The translations under genes were made by a program, and so were the position numbers. Source: a virus. Taken from it: DNA of 48,941 bases. Under the pieces are notes generated by a model. That model made no database searches. It saw nothing but the letters and a program-made list of their open reading frames with translations, and was not told the origin of the DNA. Each line of letters opens with the position of its first letter. Positions within the stretch are counted from its first letter, which is position 1. Positions 36,014-43,937 of the stretch are shown one piece after another. The stretch covers positions 1-48,941 of the IMG/VR virus record IMGVR_UViG_3300044616_001480. One strand, given 5' to 3'.

Positions 36014-36541
36014 ATGGGATACGGATACCACAACACAGAGCACAAGAAGGCTCGTGCCAAGGCGAGTCGTATCTTGAGGAAGAAGTTGCCCGCAGGCTGG
36101 CGACTCAGGCTATCTATCAAGCGTACTCGTCATCCAAAGCACATTTTCCGCAAAGGCTTCAAGCCATATACGGAAATGAGATACGACTACCATTGGGCAA
36201 CTGCAACAAAGTACCTTGGTCCAACAAAAGACCACAAGGGATACCCCTACCTCAAGTTGTTTCTTCATCCTGATGGCAGTCGTGTATGGAGTCTTTCCAA
36301 CTGGGCTGACCCAAACACCGCACCGTATGTCAGCACTCAACTAGCACTGCTTTCAGCCACCGAAATGGAGAGAGCGTTTGAATGCCTTGAAGCACTCTAC
36401 GACATGTGCGACATTCGTGATGACATGAAGTTGCTCATCGGAATCAGCAAGGCAAAGAGTCTGCCTGACTGGGTAGGTTCTTTTTCCCCCGCCAAGGAAA
36501 CTCTTGAGGCATGGACGACACCCTCATCATCTCCGTGCTGA
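36014..36541 (+). CDS. Basic hypothetical protein; 3' end contains the next promoter (175 aa)
   Basis: Exactly 31 nt after box A (35983). The N-terminus is very basic with the pattern RKKLPAGWRLRLSIKRTRHP, followed by a beta-rich core (KGYPYLKLFLHPDGSRVWSL). A comparable LPPGW segment occurs in the protein at 40558. The frame runs 31 nt past the start of the next gene, and the box A of that gene encodes part of its C-terminus (GSFSPAKE). Confidence 0.6.
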   Translation: MGYGYHNTEHKKARAKASRILRKKLPAGWRLRLSIKRTRHPKHIFRKGFKPYTEMRYDYHWATATKYLGPTKDHKGYPYLKLFLHPDGSRVWSLSNWADPNTAPYVSTQLALLSATEMERAFECLEALYDMCDIRDDMKLLIGISKAKSLPDWVGSFSPAKETLEAWTTPSSSPC

Positions 36542-37194
36542 CCGCCAACGGAAGCAACTTTGCACAGTCGCTTCTGTCCTCCTACAACAAGTGGGGCAAG
36601 TGGACCCCGAAGCAGCGTGCTTGTGCTGAGCAGATGGTTCGTGACTCTCAGGCACCGAAGCAGGCACCGCAGGTCGGTCCATTCAAGGGGATTGTTGACC
36701 TGTTTACTCGCCCCCTGTCTCTTGGCTTGAAGCGACCGGGACTTCACTTCATTCTTGATGGCAATAAGTTGACCATCACCTGCGCTCCTGCAAAGCGTGG
36801 TGCTGATCCTCACCCGAACGCAGGATGCCTGTATGTGAAGCATGGTGGTGCGTACAGCGGTAAGATCACTCCGGGTGGAGTGTTTGCGGGTCGCCATCTC
36901 GCGCCTTCCGTGTCTGAGTTCCTTGAGGTGTTCGCAAAGGACCCTCTGAAGGTCGGCTCTGAGTATGGACGCAAGAGCGGTTGCTGCTGCTTCTGCGGTC
37001 TGACTCTGACCGATGGTCGCTCCATCTCTAAGGGCTACGGTCCAATCTGCGCCCGTCATTGGGAACTGCCGTGGGGCGATGTCTCTGAGGACAACCTCAA
37101 GAAGTCTGAGCAGTCGGATGTTCACCCGGACATCCCGATCATTCAACTGACTCAGGCTGCTAAGGCTTCATCCGCAGATCAGCAGCCAAGTTAA
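36511..37194 (+). CDS. DUF6011-type zinc-binding protein (227 aa)
   Basis: Exactly 31 nt after box A (36480). The region CCCFCGLTLTDGRSISKGYG followed by PICARHWELPWG matches the DUF6011 pattern C-x-x-C-G-R/L-x-L-T-D-x-x-S-x-x-x-G-Y-G-P-x-C, a small zinc-binding element found in phage proteins. The N-terminal half is separate, with KWGKWTPKQRACAEQMV, a helix common in phage proteins with this element. Function unknown. Confidence 0.75.
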   Translation: MDDTLIISVLTANGSNFAQSLLSSYNKWGKWTPKQRACAEQMVRDSQAPKQAPQVGPFKGIVDLFTRPLSLGLKRPGLHFILDGNKLTITCAPAKRGADPHPNAGCLYVKHGGAYSGKITPGGVFAGRHLAPSVSEFLEVFAKDPLKVGSEYGRKSGCCCFCGLTLTDGRSISKGYGPICARHWELPWGDVSEDNLKKSEQSDVHPDIPIIQLTQAAKASSADQQPS

Positions 37195-37214
37195 AGAAAT
37201 CGAAACAATCCATC

Positions 37215-37242
37215 TTGACAGTTTGACGAGAGGGGCTAGACT
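37215..37242 (+). promoter_or_regulatory. Sigma70-like promoter just upstream of a bipartite element
   Basis: TTGACA (37215-37220), 16-nt spacer, TAGACT (37237-37242). Its start site would be about 5 nt before box A (37254), so two promoter types are stacked ahead of the DUF932 gene. Confidence 0.68.
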
Positions 37243-37341
37243 AGCCAGTTGCCCTTTTTCCCCCTCCCCCGGCGGGTTTAGGGCAGACGGCTTGAACGGC
37301 AAGCCTGATTCCAAAGTCCACTACTAGAAAGCAGGACTGAT

Positions 37342-38361
37342 ATGGCACACAACATTGTGACGCATGGTGCGCTGAAGGATCGTGTCCTCATCGAGGGCGA
37401 CAAGGGTTGGCACGGGCTGGGCGAGGATCGCAAGACGATCAGCGCGACCGATGTGCGCGAGGCGTTCCCGTGGGATTGGCAGATGGAGGACATTCTCCTC
37501 GCCAATGGCAACGCTGTCAGCGGCTTCAAGGCTGTGACGAGCGAGGGCAACGCTGTCGGCGTGGTTGGCGACAACTACACGATGATCGGCATTGATGATG
37601 TTCTCTCGCTTGCGGAGGAGATCGTCCTTCAGCACGGCACGGGTCGCATCGTGTCGGCGGGTACGCTTCACGGGCGGCAGGACTTCTTCATCGACCTTGA
37701 GTTGGGCAAGGAGTTCCGTCATGGCGATGATGTGAACAAGCCCTTCATCGGACTGTCCAACAACGCTGTCGGCGGTCGCCACTTCATCGGTGGAGCGCAT
37801 ATGCACCGCATCGTGTGTGCAAACACGCTCAACCTGATGATCGGTGAGGCAAAGACTTCTCCCCGTTGCCTCAAGGTGCGGCACACGAAGTCGGCGTTCA
37901 GCCGCCTGTCGGAAGCGAAGCGCATTCTTGGCGTTGCTTGTGCGGCGTTCGACAAGGCGGACGAGGAGATGCAGGCGATGATCGCCAAGTCTCTGACCGA
38001 TGCCGAGGTTGAGGCGTACTACAACACCGTCATGCCTCTCGCTCCCGTGCCGGGACTCTCTCCCGGTGAGAATGCGGAGCAGTACGATGCGAAGGTTGAG
38101 AAGATCGAACGCGCCAATCGCAAGACGGAGCGCATCCGTGACATTTGGCGCGACACGCTCAACATGGAGCGTCAGATCCTCAAGTCGCAGTCGCCCAATC
38201 TGTGGCTCGCTCTCAACAGCGTGACCAAGTGGGCGCAGCACGAGCGTACCGTTCGTGGCGAATCGGATGATCCGATGATGCGCCTGTGGTCTAATCGCTT
38301 CTCTGACGGTTTCGACCGGACGAACGAGGCGCATGACCTTGCGATGGCGATGCTCAAGTAA
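37342..38361 (+). CDS. DUF932 (phage/plasmid-like protein, TIGR03299 type)
   Basis: 339 residues. Start MAHNIV with WHGLGEDRKTISATDVREAF at residues ~28, then VGVVGDNYTMIGIDDVLSLA, FIGLSNNAVGGRHFIGGAHM and the RIVCANTLNLMI segment: the order of the DUF932 family, common on phages and plasmids. Function is not established; a role in DNA metabolism is usually supposed. The gene is strongly GC-biased with a regular codon choice, suggesting high expression. It follows two stacked promoters and an AGCAGGA-type ribosome binding site. Confidence 0.88.
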   Translation: MAHNIVTHGALKDRVLIEGDKGWHGLGEDRKTISATDVREAFPWDWQMEDILLANGNAVSGFKAVTSEGNAVGVVGDNYTMIGIDDVLSLAEEIVLQHGTGRIVSAGTLHGRQDFFIDLELGKEFRHGDDVNKPFIGLSNNAVGGRHFIGGAHMHRIVCANTLNLMIGEAKTSPRCLKVRHTKSAFSRLSEAKRILGVACAAFDKADEEMQAMIAKSLTDAEVEAYYNTVMPLAPVPGLSPGENAEQYDAKVEKIERANRKTERIRDIWRDTLNMERQILKSQSPNLWLALNSVTKWAQHERTVRGESDDPMMRLWSNRFSDGFDRTNEAHDLAMAMLK

Positions 38362-38368
38362 GGGAATC

Positions 38369-38401
38369 GGGGAGGGGCGCAAGCCCCTCCCTGCCCTTTT
38401 T
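38369..38401 (+). terminator. Rho-independent terminator merging into box A
   Basis: GGGGAGGGGC pairs with GCCCCTCCC around a GCAA-type loop; the T run 38397-38401 is the T tract of box A (38396). Confidence 0.75.
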
Positions 38402-38426
38402 CCCCCTGCCACCGGAGACTTGAATC

Positions 38427-38609
38427 ATGGACAAACTTCTCAAGGAAATCAACCTGAACGAATCGGAACTGATTGCTGCTCTTGAGGCGGCTCGTATCGC
38501 TCTCTCCGATGAAGATGTGTTCACGAAGTTGTCGGAAAACTTGGATATGTCGGGAGAAGCCTTGAGCGATTTGCTCAAGAAGATTGAGCGTTTCATGGGG
38601 ATGGAATGA
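38427..38609 (+). CDS. Small acidic helical protein (60 aa)
   Basis: Exactly 31 nt after box A (38396). Predicted three-helix protein (DKLLKEINLNESELIAALEA; DVFTKLSENLDMSGEALSDL). Acidic and Leu-rich, possibly a small helical binding protein. No family recognised. Confidence 0.62.
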   Translation: MDKLLKEINLNESELIAALEAARIALSDEDVFTKLSENLDMSGEALSDLLKKIERFMGME

Positions 38610-38729
38610 GAAGCCTTTACTCCAAGTCCACCAAGACGAGGCGGGTAAGCGACCTTTTTCCCCCGTCAAAGACGGCTTTTCTGACGACGACGAGTCCTGC
38701 TTTTTCAATCACAACCGGAGGCAAGAAGA

Positions 38730-39122
38730 ATGAAGTACGAATGCGTCGCTCATCTGGGAAGCGGAGAGGGTGAGGGAAACCACTCTTTTTCGTTTGAGTT
38801 CGACACCGCTGAGGAGTGTCTGGACGAAGTGTTCTTCTTGATGAACAGCCAAGACACCACTCCGCTCCAAGCCCGCTCTATGTCGGTGGGCGATGCGGTA
38901 AGTGTTTGCCCAAAGCGTAATGGCGGACTTCCTCCAGTTACTCGCTACTTCATCTGCCTTTCAGTTGGCTGGTGCGAGGTAAGTGAGGACGCATTCAATG
39001 ATTGGATGCGATACGAATGGACGCAACGCCTGACGCATCCGCTTTCGGGCGCACAAGATCCGCTTCTTGCACTGCTCCATGTGCAGAAGATGAAGGAAGG
39101 GTTCCTGCGGGAACGGGTTTAG
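38730..39122 (+). CDS. Hypothetical protein with DPL tail (130 aa)
   Basis: Start ATG 38730 with CGGAGGC; box A at 38654 gives a leader of about 45 nt. Beta-rich domain (NHSFSFEFDTAEECLDEVFF; PVTRYFICLSVGWCEVSEDA) followed by HPLSGAQDPLLALLHVQKMK, which carries the recurring DPLxxL tail near the C-terminus. No family recognised. Confidence 0.66.
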   Translation: MKYECVAHLGSGEGEGNHSFSFEFDTAEECLDEVFFLMNSQDTTPLQARSMSVGDAVSVCPKRNGGLPPVTRYFICLSVGWCEVSEDAFNDWMRYEWTQRLTHPLSGAQDPLLALLHVQKMKEGFLRERV

Positions 39123-39162
39123 GCAGTTCCTCTTTTTCCCCCTTGCGGGACAAGGTTGAGGC

Positions 39163-39660
39163 ATGGCTACACGCAGCACAATCGGAATGGTTCGTCTTAC
39201 AGACGGCAAGATCAACGCGATCTATTGCCATTGGGACGGATATCCCTCCAACAACGGTCTTTGCCTGTACCGGAACTACAATAGCCACGATGGGGCTTGG
39301 TCGCTCATGTTGCTTGGCGACCTATCATCTCTCCGCAGCAAGATCGGAGAGAAGCATGATCTGTTTGATCTTGGCGGTGTTGAGAATCGTGGCGTAACGA
39401 ATGATTGGTGCGATGCTTACGGGCGTGATCGTGGCGATGATGGTTGCGAGATGAAAACCTTTGACAACATTCGGGAGTTCAAGAAGTGGTCGAAGGGTGT
39501 TGGTGCTGACTATCTGTACCTGTTCAAGAATGACGATCAATGGTGGGTGAATAGCCCTTACGAGTCCACCGGATTCAAGAAACTTGAGAAGGTTCTTGTT
39601 GCAGAGGGGGTCATTGATCCGATTGAGGAACTGATCGAAGTGGCGAAGAAGTCGCAGTAG
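39163..39660 (+). CDS. Conserved phage protein with DPI tail (165 aa)
   Basis: Exactly 31 nt after box A (39132). Starts MATRSTIGMVRLTDGKINAI, then YCHWDGYPSNNG and LLGDLSSL: the signature of a widespread unnamed phage protein family of about this length. It ends VIDPIEELIEVAKKSQ, the recurring DP(L/I)xxL tail added after the conserved domain. Function unknown. Confidence 0.75.
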   Translation: MATRSTIGMVRLTDGKINAIYCHWDGYPSNNGLCLYRNYNSHDGAWSLMLLGDLSSLRSKIGEKHDLFDLGGVENRGVTNDWCDAYGRDRGDDGCEMKTFDNIREFKKWSKGVGADYLYLFKNDDQWWVNSPYESTGFKKLEKVLVAEGVIDPIEELIEVAKKSQ

Positions 39661-39793
39661 GCAACTGCCTCTTTTTCCCCTCACCGGAATGGCTTGGAAC
39701 ACATGGGTGCGGCAGGAGTTCTCTGACGAGGCGAGTTGGCGTGTTGCTGACTTGTGCACACCTGACCGCACCCTCCAAACAAAGGAAACAACA

Positions 39794-40171
39794 ATGGGCG
39801 CATGGGGTTACGATGCTTTCGACAACGATCATGCTCTTGATTGGTCTAGCACGATCATCAATGAAGAAACTTGGGTGAAGATAAAGACCGCACTTGAGGG
39901 CAGCAATCACGACGAGATTCGCGCTGCCGCAGGACTGACCATCGCACTCCTGTCGGGTTGCAAGGCGATCAGTCCCGTCTACTGCGACATCCGTCAGATT
40001 GCATACGATGCGCTAAAGCGCGTGATGTGGGATGGAAAGTGGCTTGACTCTTGGGATGATCCCGCTCTAGTCCTCACCTCCATTCAGAAGCAGTTGCGTG
40101 ACCTTGAGGATCTTGACCCTTCGACTCCGCTGACGGTATCTCTTGACACTTTTGCAAAGGACGCAGAATGA
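39794..40171 (+). CDS. DUF4259-type protein (125 aa)
   Basis: ATG 39794 with AAAGGAAACAACA upstream. MGAWGYDAFDNDHALDW is the hallmark N-terminus of DUF4259 proteins; the following helices (EIRAAAGLTIALLSGC; QIAYDALKRVM) fit the family. The bipartite element at 39671 lies 123 nt upstream, and a short frame (ATG 39703, MGAAGVL, stop 39724-39726) occupies the usual start position. Confidence 0.78.
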   Translation: MGAWGYDAFDNDHALDWSSTIINEETWVKIKTALEGSNHDEIRAAAGLTIALLSGCKAISPVYCDIRQIAYDALKRVMWDGKWLDSWDDPALVLTSIQKQLRDLEDLDPSTPLTVSLDTFAKDAE

Positions 40172-40518
40172 ACCTCACTACGAATCAGCGTGCAATGTGC
40201 GCCACCATCCTTGTCGGTTGCGCCAATCTTCGACTCGCTCTTGCCATGACGAACACGCAGAACCCCCGTTGGGTGAAGTCGATTCGTCACCAGTTTGACC
40301 TCATCATGGAGTCCCTGACCGGATCGACTCCATCCGTTCGTGATGCCGTCAACGCATGGGACGGCGTGAAGGAGAACATCGACAGGGGGCTGCCCAATGA
40401 TCTTGAAATGGGCGAGGATGTGATGTACCTGTTCAGCGCAGTTGACGAGTCTTTCTACGCGCTGCTTGCGATGCTTGATGTCAACATTGAGCCTGACATG
40501 ACATTCGCCAACGATTGA
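40168..40518 (+). CDS. Helical hypothetical protein (116 aa)
   Basis: Overlaps the upstream stop (ATGA). All-helical with small residues (RAMCATILVGCANLRLALAM; AVDESFYALLAMLDVNIEPD). No membrane segment is convincing. Second gene of the 39671 unit. Confidence 0.62.
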   Translation: MNLTTNQRAMCATILVGCANLRLALAMTNTQNPRWVKSIRHQFDLIMESLTGSTPSVRDAVNAWDGVKENIDRGLPNDLEMGEDVMYLFSAVDESFYALLAMLDVNIEPDMTFAND

Positions 40519-40557
40519 CCAGCCGCCTTTTTCCCCCTCGCAGGGGGAGGTTGTGGC

Positions 40558-41037
40558 ATGAAGCAACAGACTACCGCCTACCATTGGACTGCCGAGCAGG
40601 GTAAGAATGGCCGCTTTGAGTACGCAAAGCGCAAGACTGCAAGGGCTGTCAAAGGACAACTCCCACCCGGATGGTCTTACAAGATCATGGCTCCGTATAT
40701 CGGTGGAGGAGCGCATTGGTCGATCAAGGTCGATTACTTCAATCCAGTCGGGTCTGGAACGCGACAATGGGTGACGCTGCGTTGGTTCCCGTGTGACGAG
40801 AATTGGGATACCGTTTCAATGTTCACGGTTCATGCCGTGATTCGACCTGACAGGCACACGAATGAAATGTATGTCAATCAGTCGTTTCAAGAATGGACGA
40901 AGGACATCGACAAGGTAAAGAGTGTCGTGCAGCAGATTTTCGATGGATTGATTCCTGATCCCCTGATGCAACTTCATGCACGGGCAAAGAAGGCAGCCAA
41001 GCAGTTTTCCCCCACCGATCCCGAGGTTGAGCCATGA
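40558..41037 (+). CDS. Hypothetical protein with DPL tail; 3' end contains the next promoter (159 aa)
   Basis: Exactly 31 nt after box A (40527). Basic N-terminus with AVKGQLPPGWSYKIMAPYIG, beta-rich middle, then LIPDPLMQLHARAKKAAKQF, the recurring tail. The final KQFSPTDPEVEP is encoded by the box A/B element of the exonuclease gene, so the original C-terminus probably ended at the tail and was extended over the promoter. Confidence 0.66.
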   Translation: MKQQTTAYHWTAEQGKNGRFEYAKRKTARAVKGQLPPGWSYKIMAPYIGGGAHWSIKVDYFNPVGSGTRQWVTLRWFPCDENWDTVSMFTVHAVIRPDRHTNEMYVNQSFQEWTKDIDKVKSVVQQIFDGLIPDPLMQLHARAKKAAKQFSPTDPEVEP

Positions 41038-41621
41038 CCCACCGCACCCGCCGATTCATCATTGATTGCGAAACGAACAACATCAACTTCGACGCATGGC
41101 ACAAGGGAGACTTCAGTTCTCTCCATGTCGTACATTGCCTGTGTGTCATTGATGTTGATACAAACAAGGTGTATCGTTTCAACAACGAGCAAGTGCATGA
41201 TGGTATCCTTTGGATTTTCGGGCAGGCAAAGGAAGTGATTGCCCATTATGCCAAGTTTGATGTGCAGGTAATGGAGGCTTACATCGGGGCGAAGTTTCCT
41301 GATGGCATCACGATTACCTGTACGCAGAAGATGGCGAAGGGAATGTTCCCTAACGGATATCGTGAGGACTCTGTTCCTGACAATCTCCGTAAGACGAACA
41401 AGTTGGAGGCTTGGGGACACCGCATTGGAGTTCACAAGGGCTTGTTCAACAAGCGTAGCAACGCATTTGATGGGTATTCCAATGACTTGATGGAATACTG
41501 CGTTCGTGATTGCACCGTGACTCTTGCTCTGTATCGCTTTTTGATGCGGCGCAAGCGTTTGGGAGTGTTTGCCCCAATCTTCGACTACTTTGCCCCGATT
41601 CGGGAACCGAAACTGGCGTAA
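41034..41621 (+). CDS. DnaQ-like 3'-5' exonuclease, stand-alone, polymerase-A type
   Basis: 195 residues. Exo I FIIDCETN (D11-x-E13), Exo II VIAHYAKFDVQVME (the Asp of the H-x-x-x-F-D motif), Exo III YCVRDCTVTLALY (Y-x-x-x-D). The set and the order match the proofreading domain of family A phage polymerases, but no polymerase domain follows: the gene stops shortly after Exo III. It would degrade single strands or trim ends. ATG is exactly 31 nt after a box A variant (GTTTTCCCCC at 41004) located in the upstream gene. Confidence 0.85.
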   Translation: MTHRTRRFIIDCETNNINFDAWHKGDFSSLHVVHCLCVIDVDTNKVYRFNNEQVHDGILWIFGQAKEVIAHYAKFDVQVMEAYIGAKFPDGITITCTQKMAKGMFPNGYREDSVPDNLRKTNKLEAWGHRIGVHKGLFNKRSNAFDGYSNDLMEYCVRDCTVTLALYRFLMRRKRLGVFAPIFDYFAPIREPKLA

Positions 41622-41679
41622 ACTAGCCAGTCGCCCGTTTTCCCCCACCGCCCACCGCTTTGGAGCAGAAAGGACAACT

Positions 41680-42219
41680 ATGCCAAACTGGTGCATGAAT
41701 CGTGTTCGTATTCGCGCAAAGAAGGAAACGCTTGAGGCGATCAAGGCGACCTTGAAGGGCGTTGAGTATTCGCGTCCGTTCAACTTTGAATCAAAGTCGG
41801 AGGGTGAACTTGTCGGCAGCGAGACTTTGTTCTCGTTCCACAACATCGTCCCGCAGCCTGACGAGATTCTTGACCGTGACGATCCTCGTCGCGTGAACAA
41901 GTCCATGACGAGCGATCAACTCCTTGATGCGCTTGCCAAGAAGGAAGGCGTGATGCCTGACTGGTGGCATTGGCGTGTGAACAACTGGGGTACGAAGTGG
42001 AGCGTGGCTGATGTAGACTTCGTTGAGAAGAAGGGTTACATCGTCTACGGGTTCGACACGGCATGGTCGCCGCCGGAACCTGTCCTGTGTCGGCTGTCGG
42101 AGATGTTCCCCGATGCAAACATTCTCCTGTCGTTCTACGAGCCGGGTTGCATTGGTCGTGGATCAGTCACCTACAAGGGTGGTGAGATCGTGAACCAAAC
42201 AGGGGTTGGTATTGAATAA
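41680..42219 (+). CDS. YubB/DUF1281-like phage-plasmid protein (179 aa)
   Basis: ATG 41680 with AGAAAGGACAACT as ribosome binding site, 13 nt after the predicted start of the box A at 41636. MPNWCMNRVRIRAKKETLEA is the typical N-terminus of the Api92/YubB-type family, with WWHWRVNNWGTKWSVADVDF and a C-terminal strand-rich region (YGFDTAWSPPEPVLCRLSEM), matching the ferredoxin-like fold. Function unknown. Confidence 0.75.
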   Translation: MPNWCMNRVRIRAKKETLEAIKATLKGVEYSRPFNFESKSEGELVGSETLFSFHNIVPQPDEILDRDDPRRVNKSMTSDQLLDALAKKEGVMPDWWHWRVNNWGTKWSVADVDFVEKKGYIVYGFDTAWSPPEPVLCRLSEMFPDANILLSFYEPGCIGRGSVTYKGGEIVNQTGVGIE

Positions 42220-42290
42220 AGACGACGGAAGGGTGGCGGGATGAAACACTCCCGCCGCCCGTTTTCCCCCTTCACCGGAGGCTTTGGAGC

Positions 42291-42722
42291 ATGAACGACA
42301 CGAACCGAACTGTCAAGGTCACGATCACGGACATGAAGATCAAGTCTGCTCCTGAGTGGACGCTTGATGTCACCGTTGATGCTGAGGTTGAATGGGTCAA
42401 GGGTGGCATCGGCTCCTACGAGTTCTGGGGAGCGCAATGCTGCGACAACAGCGCAGGATGGGAGTGGCAGTCTTGGGGCTTTGATCTCATCGTTGCCAAG
42501 CGCATCGACGGATCGCACATCCTGATGGTTTCGCAGCCCATTTACTCTGTTGACAATGCTCGTCGTCTGCTTGAGGATTACGGCATCGACCTGTTCTCTT
42601 GGCTGAATGAACTGAACAATGAGGCAAACAACACCATTGAGGATGCCATCACCAACGAGGTCGCCAAGTTGGATGACAACCCGTGTGCAATGCCTGAACC
42701 GCTATTTCCCGAGGAGGACTGA
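42291..42722 (+). CDS. Hypothetical protein (143 aa)
   Basis: Exactly 31 nt after a box A variant (CGTTTTCCCCC, 42260). Beta-rich N-terminus (VKVTITDMKIKSAPEWTLDV), then a Trp-rich segment (YEFWGAQCCDNSAGWEWQSW) and a helical, acidic C-terminus. The segment GIGSYEFWG is probably structural. No family recognised. Confidence 0.65.
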   Translation: MNDTNRTVKVTITDMKIKSAPEWTLDVTVDAEVEWVKGGIGSYEFWGAQCCDNSAGWEWQSWGFDLIVAKRIDGSHILMVSQPIYSVDNARRLLEDYGIDLFSWLNELNNEANNTIEDAITNEVAKLDDNPCAMPEPLFPEED

Positions 42723-42725
42723 AAC

Positions 42726-42926
42726 ATGAACCCGAAGTATCCCGACATCACCGTTGAACTGGTTGGACAGGACGGCAACGCATTCGCCATCTTGGGTCGT
42801 GTGCAGCGTGAAATGCGCCGTGGAGGTGTTCCCCGCACCGACATTGACGCTTTCTTTGCGGAAGCAACGAAGGGCAACTACGACGAACTTCTTGCCACCG
42901 TCATTCGATGGGTGAATGTTGAATAA
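42726..42926 (+). CDS. Small hypothetical protein (66 aa)
   Basis: Starts 3 nt after the upstream stop, with GAGGA in the end of that gene. Contains ITVELVGQDGNAFAILGRVQ and a C-terminal helix (ELLATVIRWVNVE). This V-x-L-V/I-G-x-D-G-N-A-F pattern occurs in small phage proteins of unknown function. Confidence 0.68.
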   Translation: MNPKYPDITVELVGQDGNAFAILGRVQREMRRGGVPRTDIDAFFAEATKGNYDELLATVIRWVNVE

Positions 42927-42967
42927 GGCAGCCGCACTTTTTCCCCCTCACCGGGGAAGGTTGGGTC

Positions 42968-43372
42968 ATGGAGATCAAGAAGGACGCATTCCGGCACTTG
43001 ATATACGAGCGTATGCAGCAACTTGTCTCATCTGTTAGCGCAAGCATTGACGCGCTCAACGAACTCCTCCCCATGCTTGAGGGAGATGAGATCGACAAGG
43101 ATGCAATCTGCTATGAGACAGACGAGTTTCGCGCTGTTATGAAGGACGCATCGGGAGGCAAACACATTGCCCTCCTCCTGCATCCAAACGGACAAACAAT
43201 GCACCGCAGGTTCTACTGCTGGTATTTCGGGGTAGACAGAAATGTCCACGACAACGGATGGCTCATCCTGACCCACCGACATCCAAGCCTGTTCGCTAGG
43301 GGATGCATCATGCGCCCAAACGACTTCACCAAGAGCATGGCACTGCTCAAGACAATGGAGGACACCAAGTGA
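42968..43372 (+). CDS. Hypothetical protein (134 aa)
   Basis: Exactly 31 nt after box A (42937). Helical N-terminus (MQQLVSSVSASIDALNELLP) then beta-rich C-terminal part (GKHIALLLHPNGQTMHRRFY). Four-nt GTGA overlap with the following gene. No family recognised. Confidence 0.63.
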   Translation: MEIKKDAFRHLIYERMQQLVSSVSASIDALNELLPMLEGDEIDKDAICYETDEFRAVMKDASGGKHIALLLHPNGQTMHRRFYCWYFGVDRNVHDNGWLILTHRHPSLFARGCIMRPNDFTKSMALLKTMEDTK

Positions 43373-43593
43373 AGATCTATGCAAAGTCTGAAGCATGGGT
43401 TGACTGTCTTTGTCCCAAGTGCGGCAAGCAGATCGCATGGATCAATGATGTTCCGCCACGCGCCTACTGTTGGGGAACTAGCACTAACGAGCATGAGGAA
43501 GTAAGTTTTCTCGTCAAGTTCAACGAAAGTACTGGATCATGGGTTCCAGTTGACGAGATGGTGCATCTCATCAACAAGGCGAAGCACCGTTAG
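43369..43593 (+). CDS. Zinc-binding small protein with GTG start (74 aa)
   Basis: GTG 43369 overlaps the upstream TGA. CLCPKCGKQIAWI provides one CxxC pair; the second half (AYCWGTSTNEHEE) offers Cys and His. A small zinc-ribbon-like protein. Ends INKAKHR. Second gene of the 42937 unit. Confidence 0.6.
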   Translation: MKIYAKSEAWVDCLCPKCGKQIAWINDVPPRAYCWGTSTNEHEEVSFLVKFNESTGSWVPVDEMVHLINKAKHR

Positions 43594-43634
43594 TCCAGTC
43601 GCCCTTTTTCCCCTCGCACCGGGAGGCTTGCACC

Positions 43635-43937
43635 GTGAAGATCAAACACGCACTGGCTGAACTCAAGCGGATGAAGAAGGATTACGGTGAAGATTGCGAC
43701 ATCTTCTACTTCGCCGTTGCTCCTGACTTGGTGATGGACGCAGGCGAGACATTCAACAAGCACATCTCCGTCTATTGGGCGCAAAGAATCCTCAAGGACA
43801 TCAGCGTTGAGGAGGAAACCGTTGGTCATGTATTTCAGGCGTTTGATCGCATGGTTGACGAGCGCGTGAGCCTGTTCAATCCTGATCCGTTGGAAGAACT
43901 ACACGACACAGCAAAGGCAAAGAGGAAGAAGAAATAA
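43635..43937 (+). CDS. Hypothetical protein with DPL tail, GTG start (100 aa)
   Basis: GTG 43635 is exactly 31 nt after box A (43604), showing that the spacing rule also holds for a non-ATG start. The protein has a helix-strand core (KHALAELKRMKKDYGEDCDI followed by FYFAV), a helical middle, and ends NPDPLEELHDTAKAKRKKK, a strong copy of the recurring tail with a basic end. Confidence 0.7.
   Translation: MKIKHALAELKRMKKDYGEDCDIFYFAVAPDLVMDAGETFNKHISVYWAQRILKDISVEEETVGHVFQAFDRMVDERVSLFNPDPLEELHDTAKAKRKKK

Noticed and set aside
37324-38412. 362-codon minus-strand frame opposite the DUF932 gene
   Set aside because: Composition is atypical and the plus strand encodes a recognised family in the same region.
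40533-40547. Perfect C5/G5 hairpin in the bipartite element as the functional RNA structure
   Set aside because: The pairing exists in some copies (40527, 35983, 22917) but is absent in many others (31471, 33569, 36480), while the spacing is kept in all; a hairpin is therefore not the common feature.
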